Assembly (NCBI GenBank): GCA_037439685.1
Contig: JBBIVO010000012.1
Span: 1 to 32,271, forward strand
Reading direction: 5' to 3'
DNA from: JAGTRB01 sp037439685
GTDB lineage: Archaea; Thermoproteota; Bathyarchaeia; TCS64
DNA: 32,271 nucleotides
Shown here: positions 5,986 through 14,978 of the stretch, piece after piece
How positions within the stretch are numbered: position 1 is the stretch's first letter
Layout of the letters: each line of letters starts with the position of its first letter
The notes under the pieces: generated by a model
Told to the model about the DNA's origin: nothing
Database searches by the model: none
Seen by the model: the letters and a program-made list of their open reading frames with translations, nothing else
Made by a program: the position numbers and the translations under genes

Positions 5986-8900
5986 CTATGGGTGTTGGAA
6001 GCCACCGCCACTGGTTGAGCTGGCAGCCCCAACTGGGCTGCTCAGGGCTCCCTCTCTGATCAGGTCCTCTAGGGTCTTTTCGAGCTCTCCCCTAATCTCC
6101 TTCGTTAGCTTCTTGAAGCCGAATAGGCGGGCTGCCTCTCTTATGAGGGTCTCCTTACCCACCCCTATAGAGTGGCCCGCTAGGAGGGTGAGGGCCGCCC
6201 TCAGCTCCTCTGGGGGTATGAACCCTATCGGCCTGAAGGAGTCTTTGACCCCCTCCGCGGGGACCCTGATCTTGGCCTCCATGGGCCATCTGGCATAGAG
6301 GAAGCCCCTCCTTATGACCAGTTTGCCTCTCCTATGGCATGCTCGAGCCTCTTCCATGAAGGCCTCCTTCAACTCGGTTGGGGGTTTGGAGAGGCCTAGG
6401 GCCCCATTTATCCGGTTGTAGGCCTCCTCGAGGTGTATCGGTCCATCCCTCTCGACGAGGATTGGAAGTAGCTCTCTAACCTCCTCTCGATAATGGTTAA
6501 CCACCTCCCTTCCATGTTGGGCTCTTCCCTTCCTCACCGTCCGCTTTGCCCTAAGCCTCGTTGGCCGGTATATCTCGACCCCTGGGAGGTTTGAGCCGTC
6601 TGCCTCCACCACCTTCACCTGGACGCTCCTCTTGGCTAGGGGCGCCCCTTTGGCATCGCTGGGGACTTGAAGGGGTGCCCTTCGCGGCTTTCCAGCCCTC
6701 TCGAGGGCCGACTTCAGCCTCTTGACCTCGGTCTCCCTCCTTTGAACCCAGTCTGGGGACCAGATCCTGTGGATCCTCCATCCAAGGGCCTCGAGGATCT
6801 GCTGCCTGAGGCGGTCCCTGTCCCTGGCCGTGTATGCTGAGCGGTAGTTCTCCCCGTCTAGGAGGACGCCCAGGATGAACCTGTCGGGGTTCTCGGGGTC
6901 TAGGACCCCTATGTCCACCTTGAAGGAGCTGGGCCCCACGCCGACGACGGCCTCGTATCCCATCTCCTCCAGCTCGGATAGGATCTCCTGCTCTATGGGG
7001 GTGGAGGGGCCCTCGAAGCCCTTCTCCGCCCATGGGGAGGCGTCCGCCATCCTCTCGGCATATAGGAGGTAGCCGTATAGGTGGTGTACTCCTGGGGCCT
7101 TGGTCGCCTCGACCTCTATATCTGTAGCCCTTATGGAGCTGACGAGGATGACCTTCTCCCTCGCCCTAGTTATCGCCACATTCAGCCTCCTTTCCCCCCC
7201 GGGCTTGTTGAGCGGCCCGAAGTTGAGGGTCATGCGGCCATTCTGGTCATAGCCGTATCCGACGCTGAAGATTATCACGTCCCGTTCATCCCCCATCACG
7301 TTCTCCAGGTTCTTGACGAAGAATCCATGGAGGCGGTCCTCGAAGAAGAAGGTCTCATACTCCGGGTGTTCCCTGAGCCTGCGCTCTATCGCATCCTGGA
7401 TCGTGTTCATCTGGCTTATGTTGAAGGTTATAACCCCAAGGGTCTTATTAGGGAACCCTTTGAAGTGCTCGAATACGAGGTCTGCGACCGCCTCGGCCTC
7501 CCTAGGATTGTTTCTGGCTCCCCCCCTATCATAGATCCCGTCTGGCACATATACGAACTTGACCCCGAGGTTCGGGTCTCTCCTCCCAGGATGGGGGAAG
7601 AGGTTGAGCCTCTTCTCGTAGAACCTCTCGTTGGAGAAGTTGATCAGCGAGTCGTGCCTGCTCCTGTAGTGCCACCTCAACATGTTCACGGGCAACCCTA
7701 TGGAGAGGCACTCGTCGAGGACGCTCTCGAAGACGTCGAGCTCGTAGCCCGCCTCCTCATCCCAGTCGAACTCCTCATCCAGGGAGTACTGGAAGAAGGG
7801 GGTTGGGGGGAGCTGCCTGTTATCTCCGGCCACGATCAGCTGGTCTCCCCTATATATCGCTCCAACCGCGTCCTCGGTGCATATCTGGGAGGCCTCGTCG
7901 AAGATGACCAGGTCGAAGCGGAGCTTGGGGGAGAGGAACTGGCTCACGGAGATGGGGCTCATGAGGAGGCATGGCTTAAGCCTCTTGAGGAGGTTGGGGA
8001 TCCTCTCGAAGAGGCTTCTGATGGGCATGTGGCGGCTCTTCTTCAGCGCCTCCCTCCTCAGGATGGAGATCTCGGAGTCGGGGGCCTGGAGGAAGACCCC
8101 GAGGGGTTTCTGCTCGTTGGCCTTCTCGACGACGCGGGAGGCTGAATGGGCTATGAACCTTTGATCCAGCTCCTGAAACTCCTTTATGAGCTCTTCATGC
8201 CTCTGCCCTCTGAACCCTCCCAGGATGGGCTCCTCCTCGAAGATGAGGTCTACGAGGCCGCTGTAAATCGACTTCTGAAATATCTTCAGCAGCCTAGAGG
8301 CCTCAGGCCTCAGCTCGACCAGCCTCCTGAGGAACCCTCCCAGCCCCTTCCCCTCAAGCTCGGCCTCTATCCTCCTAAAATCTATCCAGGACTGGAGCTC
8401 ATCAACCCTTGAGCGAAGCTCCGAAACCCTCTCCTTTATCTCCCCGATGGCTAGAAGGCTCCTCTCCCTATCCCATATGGGATGGTCGAAGCCCTCCTCC
8501 AGGGTCTTTAGGAGGCCGTAGAGCCTCTCCAGCCTTGGGCCTATCTCGGGGTCAGGCGGTGGGGGGAACCCCCCATCCGAGGCGTAGGCTATGAGGGGTT
8601 GGGGGGGCTCCTTTATGATGTTGAGGAGCCTCTGACACCATTCTATATCCTCCAGTATTTTGGGCCAATCCGTCGTTATCCCAGTATAGCGCCTGCCGAA
8701 GATGAGCCTCATCCTCTCTGAGCCCTTCTCCACCTCCTCCTCGAAACCCTGGAGGGCCTCAACCCTCCTCAAATCGGAGATGAGGATATTAAGAGATGAG
8801 GGGTGGTCAGAGCTCCTCAACGAGATCACTGGGGCGCACGCCTCGTTGAGGAGGGAGAGCCTCCGAGCCAGCTCCGAGGACCACGCCGCCACCTCGTCGA

Positions 8901-11703
8901 GGGTGCTCTTTCTAAGGGGCCTGCCCGTGTTAGGGAGCTTCCTGTAGGGGAGGAGGCCCTTCAGCTTCAGGGCCTTCTGCCTCCACCCCTCTAGGCATGC
9001 GTTCAGCCTCCTCCCCAAGAGTAGGAGCTCCTCAGAGGGTCTGCTCCCGACGGCGAGGTTCACTGCGACTCCCGGAGGGACCTGCCTGCCCCCGGTGAGT
9101 TTGAGGGCCTTCCATGCGTTCTTCAGGGCCTCCTCCGCGGATTGGAAGTCGGGCGTGGGATCCCTATAATAGGACCTCATGGCCCTCCTCAGAGCCTCTC
9201 GGCGGGAGGCTATCTCCCCCTCAAGGGCTCTCAGCTCCCTCAAGGCCTTAAGGTCCTCTATAGCCCCGTTTAGGGGGGTCTGCACCCTGCTCATCCTCGA
9301 GAGGAGGCCCCTCAGACGATGGTATTTGGGCCTGAGGTATCTGAAGGGGGAGCTTCCAGGCCCCTCGAGCCACTCGATCACGGGCTGTGGATCGAGGCTT
9401 AGGAACTCCTCATGGTACCTTTCCATTAGGTTTTTCCTGAGGCCGTCCCTTCGGAGGTATAAGGCCTGAGCCTCTCTGATCTCCCTCGTCGCCTCCTTCA
9501 GCCTACTGGCCTCTAGCCACTCGGCCTCAGGCCTCTCTCTGGCCTCGCAGAGGCTTGCAAGCTCAGCTATCCTCTCTATCTTCTCTATGGTGTTGGCCTC
9601 CCCTTGGAGGCCGAGCATCCCGGCTATCTTATCTGCAAGGGCTTTCCACTCCTCCATCCATCTGGGGAGGGCCTCCATGTGTTGGGTTAACCCCTCCCTG
9701 AGGGTGAGGTCTAGGTCCCCCTCCGGGTTTGGGGATAAGAGCTCCTTCACCTTCGCCCATCTACCCTCAACCTCGCCTGCGGTCCCCCTTCGGATCCTGA
9801 GGATGGCAGGGCTGTAGAGCCTCTCGAGCTCCATCCTAGACCTCCAATACTCGGCGTGCTCTTCAAGCCCTTTACGGGCCTCCTCCTCTATCTCCCTTAG
9901 GCCTCCCCCCTCCAGCCAACCCCTTGGAGGCCTTGGCGACTTGGAGACCAGGTTGGAGATCTCCCTCAACTCCTCGAGCTCCCCAAGGGTGATGGGCCTC
10001 CTTAGGCCCAGCATCTCGCTGTAGCCTCTGACCCCCTCCAGCCCCTCCACCACCTCGAGGAGCTCCCCGAGGAGGGTTGACCATCTGGATCGGGTCTCGG
10101 AGGTGAAGGCCTCCTCTCTGCACCCCTTCCATGGGAACCCCTCCTCCAGTACGATGTACCAGAGGATTGACAGGTCTCTTATCAGCCCCTCAAGCTCCTT
10201 GAGCCCTTGGGGGGTGAGGGACCTGAAACCGGGATAACCCGATGGGATGAATGGGGTATCTTCTAGCCCTGAGAGCCTTCCGAGGAGCTCGAAGGCTGAG
10301 AGGCCTAGGGGGGGCCTCTCCACGTGGAGGGCCTTCACGTAGCCGTTAAGGAGGTCCCTCCTCTCCTTAAGCCTCTCCATCTCCTCCTCGGATATCATGG
10401 CCTTGGGCTTGAGGTGCTCGTTTAGGGCCCTATTAAGCTCCGCCACGACCTCCCTCTTGTTCGCCTTGTGGCTGTGGAGCTCGAGGCAGAAGTCGTCGAG
10501 GCCTCTCTCCTTGAGCCTGTTGTAGACCACCTCCAGGGCCGCCATCTTCTCGCTGACGAAGAGGACGCTCTTTCCAGCGGCTATGAACTCGGAGATGATG
10601 TTCGCTATGGTCTGGCTCTTCCCAGTCCCTGGGGGGCCGTGTATGACGAAGGACTGCCCCATCAGGGCGTATTGGATGCAGAGCTGCTGGCTGCTGTCCG
10701 CGTCGAGCACCTGGAACATCCTCTTAGGCTCCAGGATCTCGTCCAGCTCCTCCTCCCCCGGGAGGTGCCCCTTCATCAGCTTCGGATTCTGTATCCCGGC
10801 CAGTGCCGATATGATGGGGTTCTTGGCCATCTCCTCAGCGTTCTCTGAGAGGTCCTGGTACATCACCAGCTTATAGAACGAGAAGAGACCTATCCTGACC
10901 TCCTCCTCCACCCTCCATCCCATCCCCTCGCAGGCGGCTGAGACCATCCGGAGGTAGCTTGAGAGGTCGCTCTTCTCGAAGTCTGGGAGGGGTGGGAGCT
11001 CCAGCCTGTGGTCATACCTCAGTTTGAGGGTGAGGGCTGGGTTGAGGATCACCTCCTCCTCGACTGGGGGAACCTCTATCCTGTAGGGTGAGCGGGGGTT
11101 ATCCCTCTTCAGCTCGATGGGGACGAGGATTAGGGGGGATCTCACCTCCTCCCCCGCCTCCGTCCAGTTCAGCATCCCGAAGGTGGCGTAGAGGATCCTC
11201 ACCCCCCTCTCCCTATACTCGGAGGCCGAACGCCTCGAGAGGTTCCTCAGGATGCGCTCGATCCTATCCGGGTCATCGGGCTGGGGGACCAGCTGGCTCC
11301 TCTTCGGGCGGGCCTGCCCGGCGCCTGCCCGCCCCTCCCTTGGAGGCTGCCAGATCTCCCACCCCCTCCCCCTGACCGCAAGCCTCTCGAAGATGGCCTT
11401 AGGCTCGGGAGCCACAATCATGAGGTCTGAACCCCTCGTAGGCGTAAAATAGATGAGCCTGTTCCTCCTGCTGAGGTCGATGAGCCTCTCCTTCCACAGC
11501 TGGATCCTCTCCATGACCTTGGAAGTGGAGGCCCCATCCAAACCGATCTGGGATACTCTATCGAGATGGATCTGAAAAAGGGTTTGGTCCCGAGGCGCCC
11601 TTCTGGAGGTGGAGGCCCTCTTGGAGGGGTTTGAAAAGGGCCTCTTTCGATGGCTTTGCGCCCTCATCCAGCGGAGAGGCTCCGGCAGAGGGGCAGAGAT
11701 CAA
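5986..11703 (-). CDS. Giant DUF4011 SF1 helicase with Vsr-like nuclease domain
   Basis: This 1905-residue protein has, in order: a DUF4011 module (about 65-240, with KERLIDLSRRNRLIYF); a split SF1 helicase (Walker A GPPGTGKS 356-363, Walker B VIFDEASQ near 1268, AGDNRQLPP near 1290, and a C-terminal RecA half with HYRSRHDSLINFSNE and NVAITRARE); a long insert (about 400-1180) rich in Leu, Glu and Arg, probably coiled coil; a restriction-endonuclease-fold domain of MTES_1575/Vsr type (about 1560-1690, with DIGVLD, LLDGENYRSA, WRIHRIWSPDW); and a DUF3320 domain at the end. The N-terminal 60 residues are basic and unlike the family: TTG 11703 fits the promoter, but ATG 11514 (MERIQLWKERL) is where homologues usually begin. 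Motifs are intact. Related proteins occur in bacterial defence islands; the role here is inferred. Confidence 0.9.
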   Translation of the reverse strand: MISAPLPEPLRWMRAQSHRKRPFSNPSKRASTSRRAPRDQTLFQIHLDRVSQIGLDGASTSKVMERIQLWKERLIDLSRRNRLIYFTPTRGSDLMIVAPEPKAIFERLAVRGRGWEIWQPPREGRAGAGQARPKRSQLVPQPDDPDRIERILRNLSRRSASEYRERGVRILYATFGMLNWTEAGEEVRSPLILVPIELKRDNPRSPYRIEVPPVEEEVILNPALTLKLRYDHRLELPPLPDFEKSDLSSYLRMVSAACEGMGWRVEEEVRIGLFSFYKLVMYQDLSENAEEMAKNPIISALAGIQNPKLMKGHLPGEEELDEILEPKRMFQVLDADSSQQLCIQYALMGQSFVIHGPPGTGKSQTIANIISEFIAAGKSVLFVSEKMAALEVVYNRLKERGLDDFCLELHSHKANKREVVAELNRALNEHLKPKAMISEEEMERLKERRDLLNGYVKALHVERPPLGLSAFELLGRLSGLEDTPFIPSGYPGFRSLTPQGLKELEGLIRDLSILWYIVLEEGFPWKGCREEAFTSETRSRWSTLLGELLEVVEGLEGVRGYSEMLGLRRPITLGELEELREISNLVSKSPRPPRGWLEGGGLREIEEEARKGLEEHAEYWRSRMELERLYSPAILRIRRGTAGEVEGRWAKVKELLSPNPEGDLDLTLREGLTQHMEALPRWMEEWKALADKIAGMLGLQGEANTIEKIERIAELASLCEARERPEAEWLEASRLKEATREIREAQALYLRRDGLRKNLMERYHEEFLSLDPQPVIEWLEGPGSSPFRYLRPKYHRLRGLLSRMSRVQTPLNGAIEDLKALRELRALEGEIASRREALRRAMRSYYRDPTPDFQSAEEALKNAWKALKLTGGRQVPPGVAVNLAVGSRPSEELLLLGRRLNACLEGWRQKALKLKGLLPYRKLPNTGRPLRKSTLDEVAAWSSELARRLSLLNEACAPVISLRSSDHPSSLNILISDLRRVEALQGFEEEVEKGSERMRLIFGRRYTGITTDWPKILEDIEWCQRLLNIIKEPPQPLIAYASDGGFPPPPDPEIGPRLERLYGLLKTLEEGFDHPIWDRERSLLAIGEIKERVSELRSRVDELQSWIDFRRIEAELEGKGLGGFLRRLVELRPEASRLLKIFQKSIYSGLVDLIFEEEPILGGFRGQRHEELIKEFQELDQRFIAHSASRVVEKANEQKPLGVFLQAPDSEISILRREALKKSRHMPIRSLFERIPNLLKRLKPCLLMSPISVSQFLSPKLRFDLVIFDEASQICTEDAVGAIYRGDQLIVAGDNRQLPPTPFFQYSLDEEFDWDEEAGYELDVFESVLDECLSIGLPVNMLRWHYRSRHDSLINFSNERFYEKRLNLFPHPGRRDPNLGVKFVYVPDGIYDRGGARNNPREAEAVADLVFEHFKGFPNKTLGVITFNISQMNTIQDAIERRLREHPEYETFFFEDRLHGFFVKNLENVMGDERDVIIFSVGYGYDQNGRMTLNFGPLNKPGGERRLNVAITRAREKVILVSSIRATDIEVEATKAPGVHHLYGYLLYAERMADASPWAEKGFEGPSTPIEQEILSELEEMGYEAVVGVGPSSFKVDIGVLDPENPDRFILGVLLDGENYRSAYTARDRDRLRQQILEALGWRIHRIWSPDWVQRRETEVKRLKSALERAGKPRRAPLQVPSDAKGAPLAKRSVQVKVVEADGSNLPGVEIYRPTRLRAKRTVRKGRAQHGREVVNHYREEVRELLPILVERDGPIHLEEAYNRINGALGLSKPPTELKEAFMEEARACHRRGKLVIRRGFLYARWPMEAKIRVPAEGVKDSFRPIGFIPPEELRAALTLLAGHSIGVGKETLIREAARLFGFKKLTKEIRGELEKTLEDLIREGALSSPVGAASSTSGGGFQHP

Positions 11704-11727
11704 TCAACCCAGTAATAATAAAATCGA

Positions 11728-11740
11728 TAAATTTATATGG
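11728..11740 (-). promoter_or_regulatory. TATA-like promoter of the helicase gene
   Basis: Reading the minus strand, CATATAAATTTAT lies about 25-35 bases ahead of TTG 11703, the expected distance of an archaeal TATA box for a leaderless or short-leader transcript. This supports transcription starting close to 11703 rather than inside the gene. Confidence 0.45.
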
Positions 11741-11845
11741 AGAGTTAAATCGTAACCTCGGGCCCTGTTTGGAGCAGCGCCCCGATGGGATTGATAGGCT
11801 TTATTAGGGAGCGATCTTCCCTTCTCCCTCCCAGGGGCAAGGTGG

Positions 11846-13819
11846 ATGGACCCCTCCATACTCTCGATAGCAGCTGGCCTATCCGCGATGGCCGTCGTAG
11901 CGCTTCTAGCCTACTCCATAATTAAGGAGCCCGTTGAGGACGGTGAGATGCTCAGCATATCAAGATCGATTGAGGAGGGGGCCAAGGCCTTCATAAAGAG
12001 GCAGTATAGGACGATAATCGTCTTCTCCATCATCGTCTCATCATCTCTATGGCTCCTCGTCAGGGACCTCAGGTATGTGGCCTCATTCCTTTCAGGGACC
12101 TTCCTATCCCTGCTCTCCGCCTATATCGGGATGGCCGTGGCCTTGAAGGCAAATGTCAGGACTGCATATGCGGCTGCCTCCTCCCAATCCAGGGCGTTCT
12201 CCATAGCCCTCAGGGGGGGAGGGGTGATGGGACTATCGGTGACAGGCCTAAGCCTCTTAGGGGTCTCCCTCCTCCTCAGCCTCTTCGGAGAGCCCATGCC
12301 CCTCGTGGCCTTCGGCTTCGGGGCCAGCCTCTCAGCCCTCTCCAGCCAGCTTGGAGGGGGGATATTCACGAAGGCTGCGGATATAGGGGCAGACCTCGTG
12401 GGGAAGATCGAGCAGAGGATCCCGGAGGACGACCCCAGGAACCCGGCGGTCATAGCTGACCAGGTTGGGGATAACGTGGGCGACTGTGCGGGGAGGGGCT
12501 CAGACCTCTTCGAGTCCATAAGCGACGACTACGTGACGGCCATCCTATTGGGCTCGCTCCTCCAACCCAAGGGTAAGAGCGGGATCCTATTCCCCCTCGC
12601 CCTTGGGGCTGTAGGCGTCCTCTCAACCATCATCGGCATCCTGACGGCTAGGAGGTGGAGGGGCATGGGGCCGATGGCCTCCTTCAACATGAGCCTCCTG
12701 GTGACGGTTACCCTATGCTCCATAGGGGCCTTCATCTCCTCGATCCTCCTGCTCGGGGATATCAGGATATTCTACTCCACCTTGAGCGGCATGGCGGCGA
12801 TGCTCATCATCGGCATCGTCTCCCAACATTACCTGAGTTTAGATAGAGCCCCTGTCAGAGATGTGGCTAGGGCATCTGAGTATGGAGCGGCTATAAACAT
12901 CATAACGGGTTTGTCATATGCCCTTCAAAGCCCCTTCATCCCCCTCCTGCTCATACTGATGAGCATCATCTTCTCCTACCACATCACGGGGGGTTCCCTC
13001 TACGGGATCGTTGGGGCAAACCTCGGGACAGACCTCGCCACGGGGATCATCATGACGGGAGACGCCTTCGGCCCCATCGCCGACAACGCCGCGGGAATAG
13101 CGGAGATGGCCGGCATGGGGAGGAAGAGCCTTCAGGCCCTATCCGAGCTCGACTCCATGGGAAACACCACCAAGGCCTACACGAAGGCCTTCGCAGCGGC
13201 GAGCGGGGTCTTCTCGACCTTCGTCATCCTAGCGACCTTCAATGAGATGGCTGGGATCAGGCCTGAGGTCCTCTCATCGAACCCCTCCCTCATGGTGGGC
13301 GTCCTCCTTGGGGGAGCCCTCCCCTTCCTCTTCTCCTCCCTCGCCATCAGAGCCACGGCAAAGACCGCCTATAGGATGGTGGAGGAGGTGAGGAGGCAGT
13401 TCAGGGAGCATCCGGGGATCCTAGAGGGGAGGGAGGGGCCAGATTACTCCAGGTGCGTGGACATAGCGGCGAGGTTCGCCCTATCCCAGATGCTCCTCCC
13501 AGGCCTGATGGCGGTGGCGGCCCCAGCCCTGATCGGGTCGATCATGGGGAGGTATAGCCTCAGCGCGGCCCTCCTAGGGGGGCTGGCCTCCTCCTCCATC
13601 CTATCCCCAGTCTTCACCTTCGGAGGGGGGATATGGGACAACGCAAAGAAGGAGATAGAGAGGGAGTTCTGGATGGAGGGGAGCCCCACCCACGCCGCGG
13701 CCGTCACCGGGGATACCGTCGGGGACCCCCTTAAGGATGTGGCGGGCCCCTCCCTCACCATATTCATGAAGCTGATGAACATGACGGCGCTCTTAATAGC
13801 TCCAATAATCATATCCTAA
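11846..13819 (+). CDS. hppA: Membrane H+-translocating pyrophosphatase, K+-independent type
   Basis: A 657-residue polytopic membrane enzyme (about 16 TM segments) that couples hydrolysis of cytosolic pyrophosphate to ion export. Substrate-binding signatures are present: ADIGADLVGKIE (179-189), the acidic EDDPRNPAVIADQVGDNVGD (194-213), and the C-terminal GDTVGDPLKDVAGPS. The motif GNTTKA (439-444) has Lys443 where K+-dependent enzymes have Ala, which marks the K+-independent, proton-pumping class. Length and motif order are normal and the gene is complete. ATG 11846 follows AGGGG at 8 bases, with a TATA-like CTTTATTAGG near 11789. It is a single gene, divergent from the helicase and convergent with thiL. 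It would recycle pyrophosphate from biosynthesis into proton-motive force, useful to an energy-limited acetogen-like archaeon. Confidence 0.96.
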   Translation: MDPSILSIAAGLSAMAVVALLAYSIIKEPVEDGEMLSISRSIEEGAKAFIKRQYRTIIVFSIIVSSSLWLLVRDLRYVASFLSGTFLSLLSAYIGMAVALKANVRTAYAAASSQSRAFSIALRGGGVMGLSVTGLSLLGVSLLLSLFGEPMPLVAFGFGASLSALSSQLGGGIFTKAADIGADLVGKIEQRIPEDDPRNPAVIADQVGDNVGDCAGRGSDLFESISDDYVTAILLGSLLQPKGKSGILFPLALGAVGVLSTIIGILTARRWRGMGPMASFNMSLLVTVTLCSIGAFISSILLLGDIRIFYSTLSGMAAMLIIGIVSQHYLSLDRAPVRDVARASEYGAAINIITGLSYALQSPFIPLLLILMSIIFSYHITGGSLYGIVGANLGTDLATGIIMTGDAFGPIADNAAGIAEMAGMGRKSLQALSELDSMGNTTKAYTKAFAAASGVFSTFVILATFNEMAGIRPEVLSSNPSLMVGVLLGGALPFLFSSLAIRATAKTAYRMVEEVRRQFREHPGILEGREGPDYSRCVDIAARFALSQMLLPGLMAVAAPALIGSIMGRYSLSAALLGGLASSSILSPVFTFGGGIWDNAKKEIEREFWMEGSPTHAAAVTGDTVGDPLKDVAGPSLTIFMKLMNMTALLIAPIIIS

Positions 13820-13892
13820 AACAAATTTCATTGAATTTCCTCATCTTGAACTAGTTCCCAAAAACATATAATATATAAATTTCCTTATATAA

Positions 13893-14888
13893 TTATTTGA
13901 TTTTTTTGAAGTGATCCCATCCAAGAGGCTTAACGATCTTCTCTTTTCCATTTGCCACATATGATATTATGATCTCCTTAATGGCCTCTCCAAACTCTAT
14001 CATCTCGCAGTTCACCCTTCTCAGGGCCTCCCTCGCCGCCTCCGCAAGCTCAGGCTTAAGGGTGAAGACGAGCTCATACTCCTCCCCGCCATAGAGGACT
14101 AGCTCCTCCAGGCTTATTCCAAGCCTCTCTCCGAACTCCATCGCCTCTGGGGAGGCCGGGAGGGTGTGGATCCTGAACCCTACCCCGCTGCTCCTGGAGA
14201 GGTCGTGGAGGCTCATGGCAAGCCCGTCGCTCGAGTCTATCGAGGCTGAGACGGCGCCGGTCTCGGCTAGGGATAGGCCCTCAGCGACCCTGGCCCTAGG
14301 CATGTAGACCGACTCAAGGAGGGATGGCAATATCCCCTGGGGGGCCGCGTGGCCCTCGAGGAGGACCTTGAAGGCTGCAGCCGTCCTTCCGAAACCCCCC
14401 GTCGTCGCGAGGATATCCCCGGGCCTGGCCCCACCCCTCCTCATCAGGGTCCTCTCCTCCGCCAAGCCGAAGGCCACGCCGCCTATCACCACCTCCACCG
14501 CCTCGTTCGTGTCCCCCCCAACCATGTAGGCTCCATACTCCCTCGAGCCGTATTCGAAGCCCCTGGCCATCTCCAGAACCTTCTCAACCTCCATGTCTGG
14601 GGGTATTCCGAGGGATGCCATGAAGGCGATGGGCTTAGCCCCCTTGGAGGCGAGGTCGCTGAAGTTCATCACCACCGCCTTCCTCGCCGCCTGGAATGGC
14701 GTCATCCCCCTCGGAACATCCGTACCCCAAACGAGCATATCCGTCTTCAGGATGGCGGCCCTCCCATCCCCGAGGCTTATCCCCGAGGCATCGTCCCAGA
14801 AGGGTATGGAGAGACCGGGCATCGGCGTGAGGAGCCTCACCATGAGCTCTATGAGCCGCCTCTCCCCAACCTCCCTAACCGCGACCAT
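13893..14888 (-). CDS. thiL: Thiamine-monophosphate kinase
   Basis: A 331-residue ThiL of the PurM/AIR-synthase-like superfamily; it phosphorylates thiamine monophosphate to thiamine diphosphate, the last step of cofactor synthesis. Motifs in order: WDDAS (31-35), LKTDML, MNFSDLASKGA, the metal/ATP-binding GGDTNE, SIDSSDGL and the C-terminal GWDHF, all conserved in archaeal ThiL. The Asp residues that bind magnesium are intact. ATG 14888 is preceded at about 28 bases by a TATA-like CTTTTTATCGG (minus strand, 14916-14926), so the transcript is probably nearly leaderless. The gene is divergent from the CoA-transferase and shares a short promoter region with it. The AT-rich 73 bases between its end and hppA contain T-runs on both strands and probably serve as a convergent terminator. 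Confidence 0.95.
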   Translation of the reverse strand: MVAVREVGERRLIELMVRLLTPMPGLSIPFWDDASGISLGDGRAAILKTDMLVWGTDVPRGMTPFQAARKAVVMNFSDLASKGAKPIAFMASLGIPPDMEVEKVLEMARGFEYGSREYGAYMVGGDTNEAVEVVIGGVAFGLAEERTLMRRGGARPGDILATTGGFGRTAAAFKVLLEGHAAPQGILPSLLESVYMPRARVAEGLSLAETGAVSASIDSSDGLAMSLHDLSRSSGVGFRIHTLPASPEAMEFGERLGISLEELVLYGGEEYELVFTLKPELAEAAREALRRVNCEMIEFGEAIKEIIISYVANGKEKIVKPLGWDHFKKIK

Positions 14889-14928
14889 GGAACCTTTTAA
14901 AAAGAGGGCGAAGACCGATAAAAAGGGT

Positions 14929-14938
14929 CTTATATGGG
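14929..14938 (+). promoter_or_regulatory. TATA-like element of the CoA-transferase gene
   Basis: CTTATATGGG lies about 41 bases before ATG 14979 and would put the transcript start just ahead of the GAGG ribosome-binding site at 14965-14968. It sits back to back with the thiL promoter. Confidence 0.4.
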
Positions 14939-14978
14939 TAACGGGATGCTAATGAGATTCCGTAGAGGTTGTATCAAG

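Noticed and set aside
7081..8145. A 354-codon plus-strand frame antisense to the helicase
   Set aside because: Its composition (Glu/Val/Leu-rich repeats) mirrors GC-biased codons of the helicase on the other strand, which has clear motifs throughout. Other antisense frames at 10468-10848, 4109-4690 and 14349-14900 are rejected for the same reason.
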